64,000 nucleotides of DNA from positions 6,796,896-6,860,895 of the forward strand of contig OY986963.1 of assembly GCA_963920575.1 (NCBI GenBank), read 5' to 3'. Below the pieces are notes generated by a model that had not been told where the DNA came from, did not search any database, and saw only the letters and a program-made list of their open reading frames with translations. The translations under genes and the position numbers were made by a program. This DNA comes from Narthecium ossifragum. Taxonomy: Eukaryota; Streptophyta; Magnoliopsida; Dioscoreales; Nartheciaceae. Below, piece after piece: positions 1-14,000 of this stretch. The first letter of the stretch is position 1, and each line of letters starts with the position of its first letter.

Positions 1-699
1 TACTATATGCTATCAATGCGATACTATACTAGACTGTATCCAAGTGTCAAGTATGATTTATTTGTGTTCCAAAAAGCTCTGTTCAACAGAAAGTAAGGTG
101 TTCTTTTTTGCAATTGTTCACTGGGGATGCTTTTTACTCACTAAAGAAATATTGGCCTTTGTTTGCATGTTGAGCACTCAAGAAAAAAGAATGAGATATG
201 TTACCTCATCACTGATGATTTTCATATATTTTGTCGGTGTATGATCAAAACTAAGTTCCTCACTGTTGATTTTAATGTATTTGTACAGGAGCTTGTTGTA
301 CATGGGAGGTTGTAAATTGTTGTTCAACAATGTTTGTAAAATTGACAGAGTACGAATTTTGTAAACTGGGGTGTGGAATATATAATTTCTCATGTTTAAA
401 TTTTGTACATGGGTGTTTGTAAAGTATTTTTTTGTACAAGTTTGAATAGTTGATGTTCATGATGAGCTATGAAATTTTGTATGAGTTTTTTTTTTTTTGT
501 ACAAGTTTGAATGCTCTATTTACAGGGGTGTTATAAATTTGATTACCATTATCTAAATTGTTGGCTTATCAATTTGGATTGTTCATGATGATTACAAAAA
601 AATAGATTGCCCAATAAAATTCCTTCTCCGATATCAAATATGATTACAAAAACAAAAAAATTTAAAAAACAAAGAAATTCCAAAGTGAAAGGGATATGT

Positions 700-780
700 T
701 ATTATATTTTCATCAACATAGATATCCAAATATGACAATTATATTATATTTTCATCAATATAGATATCTAAATATGACAA
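700..780. repeat. Two-unit AT-rich tandem duplication
   Basis: Units at 700-738 and 742-780 share tattatattttcatcaa followed by a nearly identical atagatatc(c/t)aaatatgacaa. They differ at only a few positions, so the duplication is recent or conserved. No function is evident. Confidence 0.75.
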
Positions 781-1594
781 TCAACCTTATAAAGAGCAAA
801 AACGGTTACAACCGTTTACCTCCTATTAGTTTATTTACATGTATATTTTCCTAAGTTAACTTTGTATATTTTTATCATCTTCCCTAAGTTAGTTTTAAAT
901 ATACATCCTTATAATCATAAGCCAGGAGATTAGTTTTAAATATACATACTTATCAACCTTATAAGGAGCAATAACGGTTAACCTGCATTAATTCATATCC
1001 CCTAAGTTTCTTTATATATATTCTCTAAATTTGCTTTATATAAACCTGCATTAATTCATATCAACCTAAGTTCTATTAATATTATCTTATATGCAATATG
1101 CAAAGACTTATATGTATATTTTATATACCCTAAGTTAGACTTAAAATATTTTATTTTATAATATTTTATTGGCTATGTTTTATGGTGGCAGTGAACAAAA
1201 AGCTATGATCAACCTTCGAACCCTGGAACACCTACGGGTCAACACAGCCGTCTAACCAGACAAACTACAAGGAGTTTGTTAAAATTTTATATTAACAATA
1301 ACTAAAAACTGTGCCAGGGGCACAGGTGAGTACTAGTCTACCTTATAAGATCCAAGGGTAGTTACTTTTATGACTCATCATCTGAGTCATAAACTTATAC
1401 ACACATGACATACACGTGGTATAAAATTATAATTAAATAAACAAAAAAAAGGATAGTGGATGATGTGGCGTAAGTTATTACAGAGATAGTGGGGGCGGGC
1501 AGTTAGCCGTGCCAGGTGGCATGGGCCCATCACCTAGTTATATTATATATATCAAAATCGAAATACATGGTGGTATTCTCACCACTAGCATTTA

Positions 1595-1825
1595 GGGGTG
1601 ACCATATCCCCCATTTCATCACAAAACAAACACAAAAACAGAAAAAGTCATTGGATTCTGTCCCATTCCAATACCAAACAAACAACAAAAATGATATTCC
1701 ATTCCATCCCATTACCACCAAACAAACAATAAAAGTGACATTCCATTCCATTCTATTCTATTCTACTGGAATCACATTTCATTTCAGCGCTCCATTCCAA
1801 AACATTCCAGCGAAACAAACGCCCC
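1595..1825. mobile_element. Possible MITE remnant
   Basis: Low-complexity block rich in ccattcc and accaaacaaac, starting with ttaggggtga and ending with cgaaacaaacgcccc followed by atta. The right terminus resembles GGGGCGTTTG termini seen elsewhere in this window. The left terminus matches poorly, so the boundaries are uncertain. Confidence 0.3.
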
Positions 1826-2025
1826 ATTACTTTAAAGTAGCTTCATTCACTTTAGCAGATTTGTATGAACAAGTTCTGAATCCGGCCCGTTTTGGCAGTT
1901 TTGGATCGGATCTACATACAAAGCATTCGAATCCGACCCGTTTCGACACTCCAAAAGCCCTGTCAAAACCCTTCTCTCTCTTTCTCCTTTCTTGAAGCCG
2001 CTCAATCTTGAAGCAACGCTCTCCC

Positions 2026-5000
2026 ATGGCTTCCCTTCCCGGAAATCCCCACCGCAAGAAGAAGGCGACAAAGAAAAAGGAAGCCAGCGAAACCTTAAAT
2101 CTCGATGATCTCAAGACATTGGGCCATCAGCTCCTCTCCTCTCGATCGCACATCAATAACCTACCGATCCTCCTCTCGTTCCTCTCATCCAACTCTCCTC
2201 TGGAGGTCGCCCTTGAATCCCTCATTTCCCTCCAATCATTTTTCACTCCTCTATTACCTGAGATCCCCTCTTCGTCTTCGGTCCCCAAATCAAAGTCCTC
2301 GGCGACCTCGGAAGCCGGAGATGACCAGGATCCGGAATTCGTGTACAAGGTCTGGCTTCGGGAGAGGTTCGACGAGTTTTTGGGCTCGCTCATTGAGGTC
2401 TCCGTCTCTCATCGATCCGTAGAAGCCCTCCGAGTAAGAATTCTCAAACTATTTCGACTGTGAAGTTCTTGCCTTCTGAAATAAACTTTTCTTGTCTCCC
2501 AGCCTATTAAACGAGACCCATGTTTAGTTTTGCATGTCGTAAGGTTTGCGATGTTTTCCGGTAATATCTTCTCATAAGCAAATTTTGGCAGATTGGTAGA
2601 TATAAAAATATATATTGCGGGGTCGAGTCAGCTATCTTTTTGAATAATGATATTGTATTTTGTTTGAATGCTGTTTCATAGGATGTGGCTTTGGATGCAC
2701 TCATGGAGTTTGTGAAGCTGGGAAAGGGAGGGAGGTTCCAATCGGCTATCTATCATCGGTTTCTGCATACCATTGTAAGTGCTTGTGCAGGTCTGATTGA
2801 AGGCACAGAGAGACTTCACTTTGTAATTTTGTTGTCACTCAAAGTCTTTTTATGTTTGTGTTTGACAGTTTAAATGCCAAAAGGGCACATATATTATAGT
2901 CAATCTTTGTCAGTACTTGATGACTTGCATTGCCATCATTCATGATTTCTTATGCTTCATCTTCAATTGCAGGTTAATGCTAGAGATTCTGTAGATCCTT
3001 TGTTAGACTTGATTGCTGCAAAGTACTTTAACTACATAGATGTTCGGTAAGTATGACTCTTTCTCTTTCTTTCTTTTCCTAGGGCCAATAATATGGCACA
3101 TTATGTATGAAAGTCTTGTACAAACAGACCACAACTTATGGTCAAACAACTAGAGGTTTACCACAAAATTTGCTACTTTTTACTCGCTGACAATAGAAGA
3201 ATATAAGACAGCTGCAATAAATATGCTGTCAAAACCTCTCTTATCCTCTTCTGTTTCACTTCTTCTAGCAATTAGGATGTAAAATGAAACAAGTCTCTTT
3301 AGGTGTCTTTTCTGACTTGCAGCTATTTCACCTACACAAGCATGGATAAACTTGCTAACGATTGCAACGGAAGAAAGAAAATTGGTAATTTGTGTTCTTT
3401 TGCAGTTATTTCTCCTTAGCAGCTGATTATGCTCTTGTTCTCATTAATATTTTTCTTTGTACTTTCGTGATGCTTATCTGTCCCATATTTTTTGAAACAG
3501 AGATTCAGCCCAATGATGGAGAGTTACCTGAATCCAGGTAAGATTTGAATTTCAGGGTGAAAACCATCTTTACTGGTGACCTGTGGATGCATATTTTTCT
3601 TGTCATTGCTTTTATCTTGATATAATATAGGTGGGGTGTCTCAATTATTAATCAGTTTAAGCTAAGCCTTATGATGTAATGAGATGTCACTTTTTACTAT
3701 GTGGATGTGGCAACATTTTTTCCCACTACTTATAGGTTCACGTATGTTAGTTCAGTTAAAAGTAAGAGCAACATATAGCTGTACAAGAATGCTCAAGGAT
3801 GGTATATTTCCTGCATGTTACAATGTTTTTATCTGATGTATTAACAACAACATGTGATGAAAGAGTGGATGGGGGTCATCTCACCTCATGAAAAAAGCTT
3901 ATGAATGGCTTCCATTTGCTAAACTACTTGATTATGTGAGTAAAGTTGTGGGATAGGGAGGGTTTGGTGGACAATTGTCATTGACAGTTTATAGAGAGGA
4001 ACAAAGCTGGATGGTCGTGATTGGTTGCTTTCTCTATAATCTGATGTGACTCACGTAAGGAATAAGAGTGTTTTGATGGGTCGTTATAATCTTGTCCAAG
4101 AGATAGATGGCTGAGTTTGTGTTGGCATGGAGGAGAGTGAGAAAGAGAAATTCATTTTCACTTTTTATCATGGCATTATTGCATTACTCTGAATCTTTGT
4201 GATTTCTGGTGCTTCACAATCATTGTCTTTGTTCCGTTTATCTATGGCGTATGCAATTAACTTTCAACTGAGTGAACTTTTTCCTTTCGCAAATTTGAAA
4301 TTGGGCTGGTTATGTAATCTCAATTTTAATATTTATAGGATTTTTGTCCTCAAGAAGTTTTATATTCTTGTTTCTTCTTTATGCTTGTTGATCAGAGTGG
4401 ATGTCGCTATGTACAAAATGCTCAAAATTTTGTCTCGTGTTCCTCCCACTGTCGTGATCGATAATGACGACGACTATGAGATGTGGAGTCAGATAGGTGG
4501 AAATTTTTACTTAGTTTATTTTCATTTAATGCTTTTTTGATAGGTAGATTATGCCTGACAGTGTTCACATACTCCTTGACGCAAATCCTGCACTAAAAAA
4601 TTGCAGCGAAGACGTACATTGCATTTGCCACTTTTTTTGTGCTGCTTTTAACTGATTACTTCAAAGTCCTTGATAGTTGATCTTTGCGAGGCCATTGATA
4701 CTAATGTAGGTATTTCAACCAAAAAGCCAAGAAAAGTATCTTCTAAGGTTCTGGATACGAATGGAAAAGCAGGAAACTCTAGAGATACAAGCAGTGAAGT
4801 GAGTCCATACTGTTATATTCATTTCTTTGAGATTTTCTTTGGCTTTTGTATTTTACCTCGATTTAGTTTTATGGAAATGCATTATTCTTATTACTTTTCC
4901 AAGAACAAACATGAGTTATAAGTTGAGGGATATGACAGTAGATTTGTTATGTTTCTTCAGTTAATAGTATTCACTTTTCCACAAGATTTTCAGCAGAAAT

Positions 5001-8000
5001 TGCTTTTAGGAAATTCGCTTCCTTCATTGTGCATACTTGGACTGAAAGTTCATCCAATGTAATTTATCTGTCTGGAAAGAGGAGTTGTTGATTTTGAATG
5101 TAGCCGAGCAGATCCTAAATAAGCACATCCTATTTAGTGTGTTCAATCTTCCTATTTTGAACTCGACTTTTCTTGAAATCACTCGCTCTAATGTGCTGCT
5201 CATAATGTGTAGGGAATTTGCTAGTTGAATGCATGTGAGAAATTTAAAGGCGGCAGCCATTGTAGTTGGATTTTAAGGATTATTGGCTATATTATTGTTT
5301 AGAACAAGCATCTATGTTGACATATCTATATTGGTTCCAATGGATGGATTTCTTTGGTCTCCTCAGCATGAAGTTTTCAGAGTGCGTCATGGCAGCTTAG
5401 GCCCAACCCTGCATGCCAGTATTCAGTTCAATCATGCATTGTTTACTGTTTTTGGATGTCAGCAAAATTTCTTTAGATTTAGATGTTTCCAGAGCCGAAG
5501 CCCTTCTTTCCGCTTCCCATTGATTAGATAATCATGAGTATAACGACCCGAATCCTCAAGAGGAAAACCTCATCCTCTAACATGACACGAGACGAAACAC
5601 ACTGACTAACAAAGTTTAAACTAAAAGAAAGATCTCATTAGAAAAAAAAGAAACTCTTACTGACAATCAAACTAAGACAATTTTCTGGAAAAGAGAAAGT
5701 GGCTAACAAGCAACTCGGACCTCAAATTGAAATAACCTTCCTAAAAAGCCACATAAAACTTATTAAAAACTGAAAGAAGTTATAAACTAGTCCTAAACTC
5801 TTCTCTTCTTTATTCCCATCCCCACGCATACACAAAATCTTAGTTATCTGAGAAGAAATGAGACAAAAGTCTCGTGAGCAAAAAGCTTAGTAGGTGAACT
5901 ACACAAGTAATAGAATGATATCCACATGAGAACATCAAACAATAGCTGAAATAAAACTTGCTGCATGGGAAGCGAAAACATCATACTTTGTCAAATATAA
6001 AGTTATTGACTTTTCATGTTCTTAAAACACGCTTAAAACTCATTGCATGTCGAATACTTTTATGCATAATAAGATACAATGCACCTTTCTTGGCTCTACG
6101 ACCGAGTACAAGCGGTGTCTGGTGATATCACCCCATGTGCACTTGGGATAACTGTCCTTACTCATGCTAGCATAAGGTCGAGCCTCGGCTCTTTCGAACT
6201 CAAACACCCAGGACCCACAGTTGGTCTCGACCAAACAGTGAACCCTTAGAAGTACTCATCTTTAGCTGCCCAGCCATGACAACTAAGGATATCTCAGATC
6301 TCATTCCACCTTGGTGGCAACTTCTTAATAGCAATATGCATGATCGTGCATTCATGTGAGATGCTATGCTTCAAAACTTGATATTATAAACTCATAAAGC
6401 GATGCACATTCATTAATCAGAGCAAGAAAGAACTCTGAAACTAATGCAAACTGACTAAACTGCTGAATATTTAAAAGAATGTAGGAAGTCTGCATACATA
6501 CGAACTGGAAATCTGACACATTACAAATCTGCAGTAGACTGAACTTTAAAAACACATAAATAAGCAAACTGCATATATACTAATCTGAAAAATTTGATGC
6601 ATTATAATCTGTAACTTGTCGGAAAAACGCAGCCTCACTAATTCAACATATGAAACCTAGAAAAAGTTCATTGGTTCTCTAATTTAATTAAACAACACTT
6701 GAATCCAACCTTATGATTAAGTTTAAAATCTAAAATCTGAAAATGAGGAAGAAGAATATGAAATCTGAATCATGAAACTTAGAAATCTAAAACAAGAATA
6801 TGAAATTTAAAAACATAGATATGAAATCTGAAAACAAGAAGGTAGGATATGAAATCTCAAATCTGAAACCCTAACCTAAAGCTGAACCATAAAACGATGA
6901 ACATTCAAGTTAGGTTATCATTCAATACTTGCGTACCTATCTTACTTGTCCTTCAAAAGCCCTAGTATTTAACCCTTGCAGCCAGCCGAAAAGCCCCAAA
7001 GCTTTCTTGAGTGCAGGACTTGAAGAAAGAGAGGAGAAAGATACGTATAAAACCCTAAAATAAAGGGCTGTGGCTTTTATATGTAATAGGAAATATGGAT
7101 TCTAATAATTAGAGTCCTAATGGATTCTAATCTAATCCAATTGGTTATCTATAAGAACTTAATAGTTGACTGGACCTAATTCTAATTTGATTCAAACCAA
7201 CTTATAGTTGCTGGGATTTTTGGTCTAAATAGAGTCTTAATCGACTCAAACTCTTATATTAGGTCTCAAAAAGGTACTTTAGGCTAACCTAATCAACTAG
7301 GGTTACAATTAACTGATTTACTACCCTAATTAGAGTCTTAATCCAACGTGAACTCTAGGACATCTTTCAATTTCGGGATTTTACAATGAGCATTGAAAAG
7401 CAAAGGTCGATGCTGTTTTAGGAATGGATTGTTTGCCAACAATTCGTGATGTCGAGGCTTAAAGATGATCAAATCTCTTGAAACTCCTAAAAGTGATGCC
7501 GGAGCAAGCCTATAATTAATAGGATTTGAATTCGAATTTGAATCCCGATCTGAATTTGATTCAAAATTGATTTCAGATTTGAATTTGAATTCTAAATCTG
7601 TTTCAAAATCAAATTTGAATCCAAATTTGAATTTGCAATTCATTGCGATTTGATTTTAATTAGGTTTCCTATTTTGATTAGCCTCTTGTACCGCATGTAT
7701 ATAAGGGATTTGATTAGGTTTCCTATTTTAATTAGCCTCTTGTATAGGTCTATAACTAAGGGATTGTATGTCCTATTAGTGCCGAGGCTTTTTTGATGAA
7801 TGAAAAGTTGGAGCTCTCCTTTGAGCGGTGATACTTGAGGTTCTCATAGGGGGTGATTCCTATGGTTGGGGGCAACCCTTCGGGCGGTGATCCTTGAAGG
7901 TCGTTTGACATCAGTTTTTATTTTGTTTGTATCAAAGCAAGGTCCCTCCTTGGTGGTGATTCCTAAAACTTTTCCATTGTCATCTAGGTGATGATTTTTA

Positions 8001-11000
8001 GAGGCTATCCACATCGGCTTTGCATATCTTAGGTGATGATTCGTAGTCTTTGTCGACGATCTTCATGCGGTGATTTCATAAGTCTGTTCAATATCAACTA
8101 TGTAATCAAGCTCGAGGATGAGGTCTTTATCAGGCCAATGGCTTGAGTTTGAGGTCGAGTTCTCCCCAATATGTGGAGAACGATGTGGAAACAAGTCTAT
8201 AATTGGAAGCAAGGATTGCCGTGCTGAGGCATGAGCCGTGCCGGCCTCCGGCCAGCTTGAGACTTGCCGCCGGCACCAGCAGTGCTGGCGGAACAATGGA
8301 GAGAAGAATATAAAAGTGAGAGGAAAATAAAAAAAAGTCTGTGGTGGGCTTAGACGACTGTTCCATCGGAGACGAGGGCGGATTCCGACATCGGAGGCTT
8401 CGAAGGTGATCGTGAGAGAGAAAAGGCGGGCGATCGCACGAGAGAGAGAATGAGAGATGATATAAAGGGTGTAAGTAACGGGTTTGGACCCGAAACCCGT
8501 TATGTTTAATACATAAGACCCTTTACCTGTAAGCCCTAAGCCACGTTGCTCCTTTCGCCGCCTCCGACGATCGATCCCGACTCCGGCCTTCTTTCTCCCT
8601 CTTTCTCTCCTCTTTCTCTCCTTCCCCTCTTCTTTAACCCTCATCTTCCTCTCCTTTCTCCTTTTTCCTCTCTTCTCTTCCTCTCTTCCCCTCTTCTTTC
8701 CGATCGGCACTAACCCGTTGCCAGCCGGCAACACCATGTATCGACCGGCACCAGCCCGTGCCTATTAGCTCACCTATGAAATCCATTGAGCCAGAGCCAG
8801 ACCCGAAGCCGGAGCCGCTAAGCCACCGGCTCGAGATTTGCCGGCCGGCACCAAGGTTGCCGGTTGGCAAAAGAATCCTTGATTGGAAGGATTTCAATTT
8901 GAATTCCAATCTGAATTTGAATTGGAAATTGAATTCGGATCTAAATTTGAATTCAACCTGAAATCGAATTCATCCATATTTGAATTTTTAATTGATTAGG
9001 ATATTATTTTAATTAGGTTTCCTATTTTGATTAGGCTATAAATATGGGCTTTGATTAAGTTTTCTATTTTGATTAGCCTCTTGAATAGGCTATAAATGAG
9101 GGATTGTATGCCCGCTAGGGCCGAAGCTTGATGAAAAGTGAAGTCCTCCAAGAATTACCACCTAGAGGGTTGTCCGCTCTCCTTGGGGCACCTCACTACC
9201 CAAAGGAGAGCTTCACTACCCAAAGGAGAACTTCACTCTTCATTCATCAAGGCTCTAATGGGCATACAATCCCAAATTTATTGCCTATACAAGAGGCTAA
9301 TCAAAATAGGACTCTAATCAAACCCCTTAATAATAGTCTATACAAGAGGCTAATTAAAACAAGAAAACTAAATAAAATCAAACAGTAATCAATTAGAAAT
9401 TCAGATTTGGACTTGAATTTGATGTTGAAGAGGAATTTGAATTGGAATTCAGATCTGAATTTAATTTTGAAACAGTAATTAATTTTGAATTCCAATCTGT
9501 CCAATTATATACTTGCTCCTGCATCAAAAAGTTTCAATTCCATGCACTTAAACTTTAAAGATTGGTGCTTCTTGGGTACAAAACACAAACCAAGGGAAAA
9601 TTACTAGATAGGTAAAGTATGAAAAGATGAAGGTTATCATTTTCCCTCTATCTATTCTTTTAAGCTTTTTGAAAAGCTGAAACTTGATTTGATGATCGCA
9701 ATGGTTACCTTTCACAGCCATAGATGTTCTGGGACTGCATTGATATGAAGAAACTTTAGCCACTAACCTTTGTTGAATGCGAGGTATCAATGAGAAATGC
9801 TTCAGGTTAATTTGGGAAATTTTTGGAAATCTTGAGATGTGGAATGCTATGATATCTGCAATGCATGTCAATCAAATAACATCACGTGTGCATTTGAAAA
9901 TGAGTTGTCTGTTCGCCGACTTTTAACTGTTAATTCTTCTTTGTTTACTTGTCTTCCTGTTAGTGTGCTTGTAGGCTTTTTTGAATGCATCAATTGTTCT
10001 GTAACTTTCTTCTCATTTAGGTTTCTTCAGCAGGTCACATTGTCAAAAAGATGAAATCAAAATTCACTAGAGCTTGGGTCTCCTTTCTCAAGTTACCACT
10101 TACTATTGATGTGTACAAAGAGGTCTTTCCCTAGTCTTTCTTTTTTCTGTCCTATGTTCTTTGTTCATGTTTATGTGCTTTATTTCTCTTTCATCCATGT
10201 TTCTTGAGTCTTTTTAAGTTGAATGTTATTAGTATCATCCTATTAGTAGGAAATGTCGAATCGTCTAAGCTGCAAATGAGGGCTATCTCTCTAGGCAGCT
10301 TAAGTGATAAGCCTCATATTTTAATAGGACAACTGCACATGATTGTCGAACACATACAGCCGAAAACAAAAAGACATAGTTCAGCAAAGAAATCATATAT
10401 CTGGAGAAAAAGCGACTTTGATTCAGTGCTTCGACCAAGTTCAGACCAGGTAAGTAGATTAATGTTAGGAAAGAGGAAATTGTTTGCCTACCACATATTT
10501 GTGTAAGCAGTACTACTCTATGATTTATGCTTAAAGTTTCTGTGTAAAACTATTGAAGTTCATCGCTTGTTCAAGCACTCAAGTGATCTTCACAATTCTC
10601 TCTGCCGCCTCATGTATAAAACATGCCTTGTAGTTGACTTCCATGTGATTCTTTAACTGTAAGATTTACATTCAGTATAAATGTTGTTACAGATATCGTG
10701 GATGCCAGTTTTAGCTCAATCAGATAATATTGTGTGAATTTTGACTTTAATGAACCAGGCAAACTGAAGTCTTAATGTACTTATTACTTTGATGAAATTG
10801 AGGGTAATTAGGTTGTGATGCAGTCATCTCTTCTGATATAAAATTATACTCTGACTCATTTGTTCTGTGTTATATGTGGCGTATAAGTTTGTGGTTGTTT
10901 GCAACGTTGTAGATCTTCCTGTTTCAAAAAGATATTGCCTTTTTTCCGGTAAAGAGAACCAGATTTAGGTTTACATTAGAATTTAATGGTGATCCATGCT

Positions 11001-14000
11001 TGCTGTTGCATCTTTGTATATTGGTTTCTGGTTCAATACAAATGTGCTGTTAATAGAATATTTTTGTTTTCGCGTACATGTTGTTGCTTATCCTGTTCTG
11101 CTTTTGCTTCAACTTTATTTATTTCTGTGGTTTAGGTTCTTGCTACTCTTCATCAGAATGTCATTCCTTACATGGCAAATCCTGCTATATTATGGTAAGG
11201 TCTGCTGAAGTTTGTTTTAGCTATCTATTACTTGCCATTGCAATTCTGACTTTTGGCACATTGCCTTATTTGCTTGGATCATATTCAGTGATTTCTTAAC
11301 AAGTTCGTATGACATTGGTGGAGTTATCAGTGTCATGGCACTCAGTGGTCTTTTCATTCTTATGACACAACATGGCCTAGAGTATCCTAAGTTCTACGAA
11401 AAGCTATACATGCTATTGAAGCCAGCAGTTTTTTTGGCAAAACATAGGGGAGTGTTTTTCCAGGTAAGTTTGATATTTCTTCCTGCAACATAACTGTCAA
11501 GCCATGATGTGAAATCCATTGAAAGAACCAGATTTCAGGTCAAACTTAAATTTGATTGGCTTTCATTAAGGTTGTTTTGACATCATTTGCTTGTAACAAG
11601 GGCGATGGACATATTGGCTTTCCCACTCTTTAAACCAACACATGCTTCCAGAAATATTAAAAAGGTGGTTAGCTCAACTAAGTATAGCTGTTTAGCATAA
11701 TAGTGTGTAAGTGGAAAAGACTAAAAAATGTGACCGATGGAGTAATATCTTGTTTTTCTTATCTGATGTAAAAGCAGGCTCCCAGTTAGGCAATTTCATG
11801 GGAAAGTGGTTGAACCTCTTTCTTGACCCTGATGAGCTATACTGATTCAAGAAGAATATGCAATTGATGAGTGTATTTTTGTTGAAAGGGGAAGCAATCT
11901 TGGATTGCATCTTCTTGATGATTATTGTGTTTTAAAATTTCATATTGATGAATCATATATTCTAAATTCTTTTTCAGTTAGTCTAGCAGTTCTATAGCTG
12001 GGCGCTCTCTGACCTGAATATGAATAATGTTTTTCAGCTCTTGGATGCTTGTTTGGGGTCTTCATATCTTCCAGCATATCTTGCAGCTGCTTTTGTTAAG
12101 AAACTGAGCAGATTGGCTCTTGAAGTCCCGCCATCAGGAGCATTGGTTATAATTGCCATTACTCACAATCTTTTGCGGAGACATCCCTCGATTAACTTTT
12201 TAGTTCATCAGGTATAGACACCCTTATTTGTTTCTCGGGGCTTAATGTGTATCTGATCAACAAGGACCTGCTGCAACTGAAAACATTTCTATGTTTTATG
12301 TCAGCAACTTTCTTGTAGAGCTAGGTAACCATTTATCAAGCAGGGCAATTCTTATGGCGAATGTATTCTTATCTTGCTCTTTTGTGCTCAAGATTATATT
12401 AGATTAAGTAATGACTGTTCTTCATTATTTCCACATTTCCTCTTGTGGTGAGCTGTGAGCAATACAATGGCTAATATCTGGGGGTTTTCTAGTACAACAC
12501 CAATGGGTCACTGGCTCAATCTTGTAAAGTGAAATAGATTGAGGTAGAGCAATTCATATGCTTGGAAGTAACATTCTCGAAACAATTTTGAACCACCTTC
12601 TCATTTGACTGCATTTAATCATAATGTGTATGTATTCTAGAAACCACAATCATCTCGGCTCTTTTACTTGATCTTGTTTTGTGTTGACCGTAGAACTTTG
12701 CCTTAGGGTCTTATTAAGTAGTTTTCAAACTTCCAAATTATTTAGATTGACAATCTCTGTGCTTTGAGCTATTGACAATCTGCAGTGCCATTATGATTTT
12801 TAATGTTGCATAAAACTATCATCACAATTGGATGTTTTACCTTTTCCATATCGATAAGCTCTTCCTTGAATTTCAGTACTTGAGCTGCTCTTTCTGCAGA
12901 TGGTTCATGATGAGACTGATAAAGATGCATCTGTGGCTGGTGAAGAAACTAGCGAGAATTCGAGAGACGCTGGTAATGGATCCGTTATGCGGAGGCAAGG
13001 CATCGATCCCTTTAACAATGAAGAGAGCGATCCTGCTAAGTCAAATGCAATGCGTAAGTTGCTTAAATGATCAAATGTATCTTTGTGCATGTTGCTTTGG
13101 TCAATAGTCCTGCTAGTTTTGCAAGCCCATAAGTATAAACGCTTCAGTTGTGCTTGTGGTTGTACTCTCGGTTGTTAGAAACACTAAACAAGTAGATCCA
13201 AATGACTCAATATGAGAAGAAAACTTCATTCATTAACACTTCAAATAAGAAGTAAGTTGTGGGATGATAGAAGTTAATGAGTGAAGATGTTTTTTACTAT
13301 TGTTTAGCTGTCACTTCCCCCAACACCTTAATGCTGGTCGAAAAGCCTACATGAACGGCCTCACCAAACTTCGCACCTGTAAACACTTCCCTATAATTAG
13401 ACATCTTGAACTATGTAACATCGAGTTGTTGTCCGTTGACTCCTATTCATATGTTGTACTGTAGATATTTGCTGTTGGGTATACACACCGGATACTTGAG
13501 CTTGATTGAGTAGCGAATCAATGATGAAAGAGAAATAGACACAAGCACAAGAGAATGTTACGTGTTCGTTACATCCATAGGCCATACCAATATCACTATT
13601 AACAAGGGTTCCATCAATCAGGCTCTCAAGGATCTCTCATGCAAGCTGTCAAACTCCTGCTCATACCACTATCTGCATTCTCTCTAGCTCGTCTTTTTTT
13701 TTTTTTTTTTCCTTCCACCACGGGTATTCTCTGTTTATAGGCTATGTAGAGTCCTATTTTGCATAATCGAGGATACTAGGATTAGGATTCTGGCTTGATG
13801 AGGAAACAATCATTGTAGGAGATCTTTCCAAGGATAGTGTAGAAAATAATCCAACTAAGACTCTCACTTGATCAGGCACCACATGTGCAACATTTACTGG
13901 ACACATGCAGAACCCTGTATCAGGCATCCTTTTCGAGTATAAGCAGAACCCTACAGATGCACTCCAAATAACACCGACGATTCCAGTATTGCCTCCGAAG

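Larger units (their letters stand above)
1..2025. other. AT-rich intergenic region upstream of the NOC4-like gene
   Basis: No convincing gene. The stretch is AT-rich. An imperfect tandem duplication of about 40 bases lies at 700-780 (period 42, beginning tattatattttcatcaa). A second repeated phrase, caaccttata(a/g)gagcaa, occurs near 783 and 953. The short open frames here have no recognisable domain. The last 200 bases before the NOC4 start become C/T-rich, as in a plant 5' leader. Confidence 0.6.
4799..10020 (+). other. 5.2-kb transposon-filled intron of the NOC4-like gene
   Basis: This intron begins gtgagt after exon 7 and ends tctcatttag before exon 8. Open frames inside it are not exons: none bridges the flanking protein segments in frame. 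It holds a solo LTR (5539-7385) and a foldback element (7494-9526), each with its own 5-bp target duplication. Removing both leaves about 1.3 kb of ordinary AT-rich intron. Confidence 0.8.

Noticed and set aside
1205..1225. ttcgaaccctgg, resembling a tRNA T-arm
   Set aside because: No matching acceptor, D-arm or anticodon stem could be drawn around it.
1516..1995. 159-aa frame before NOC4
   Set aside because: Made of ATTCC-rich repeat and the NOC4 leader; no family resemblance and out of frame with the gene.
8063..8909. 224-aa and 91-aa Arg/Lys/Glu-rich frames on the minus strand
   Set aside because: Low-complexity purine-rich coding inside the foldback element; no motif and no splice context.
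10204..10506. 100-aa frame between NOC4 exons 8 and 9
   Set aside because: Exon 8 (ending DVYKE) and exon 9 (starting VLATLHQ) join directly in frame, so this is intron sequence.
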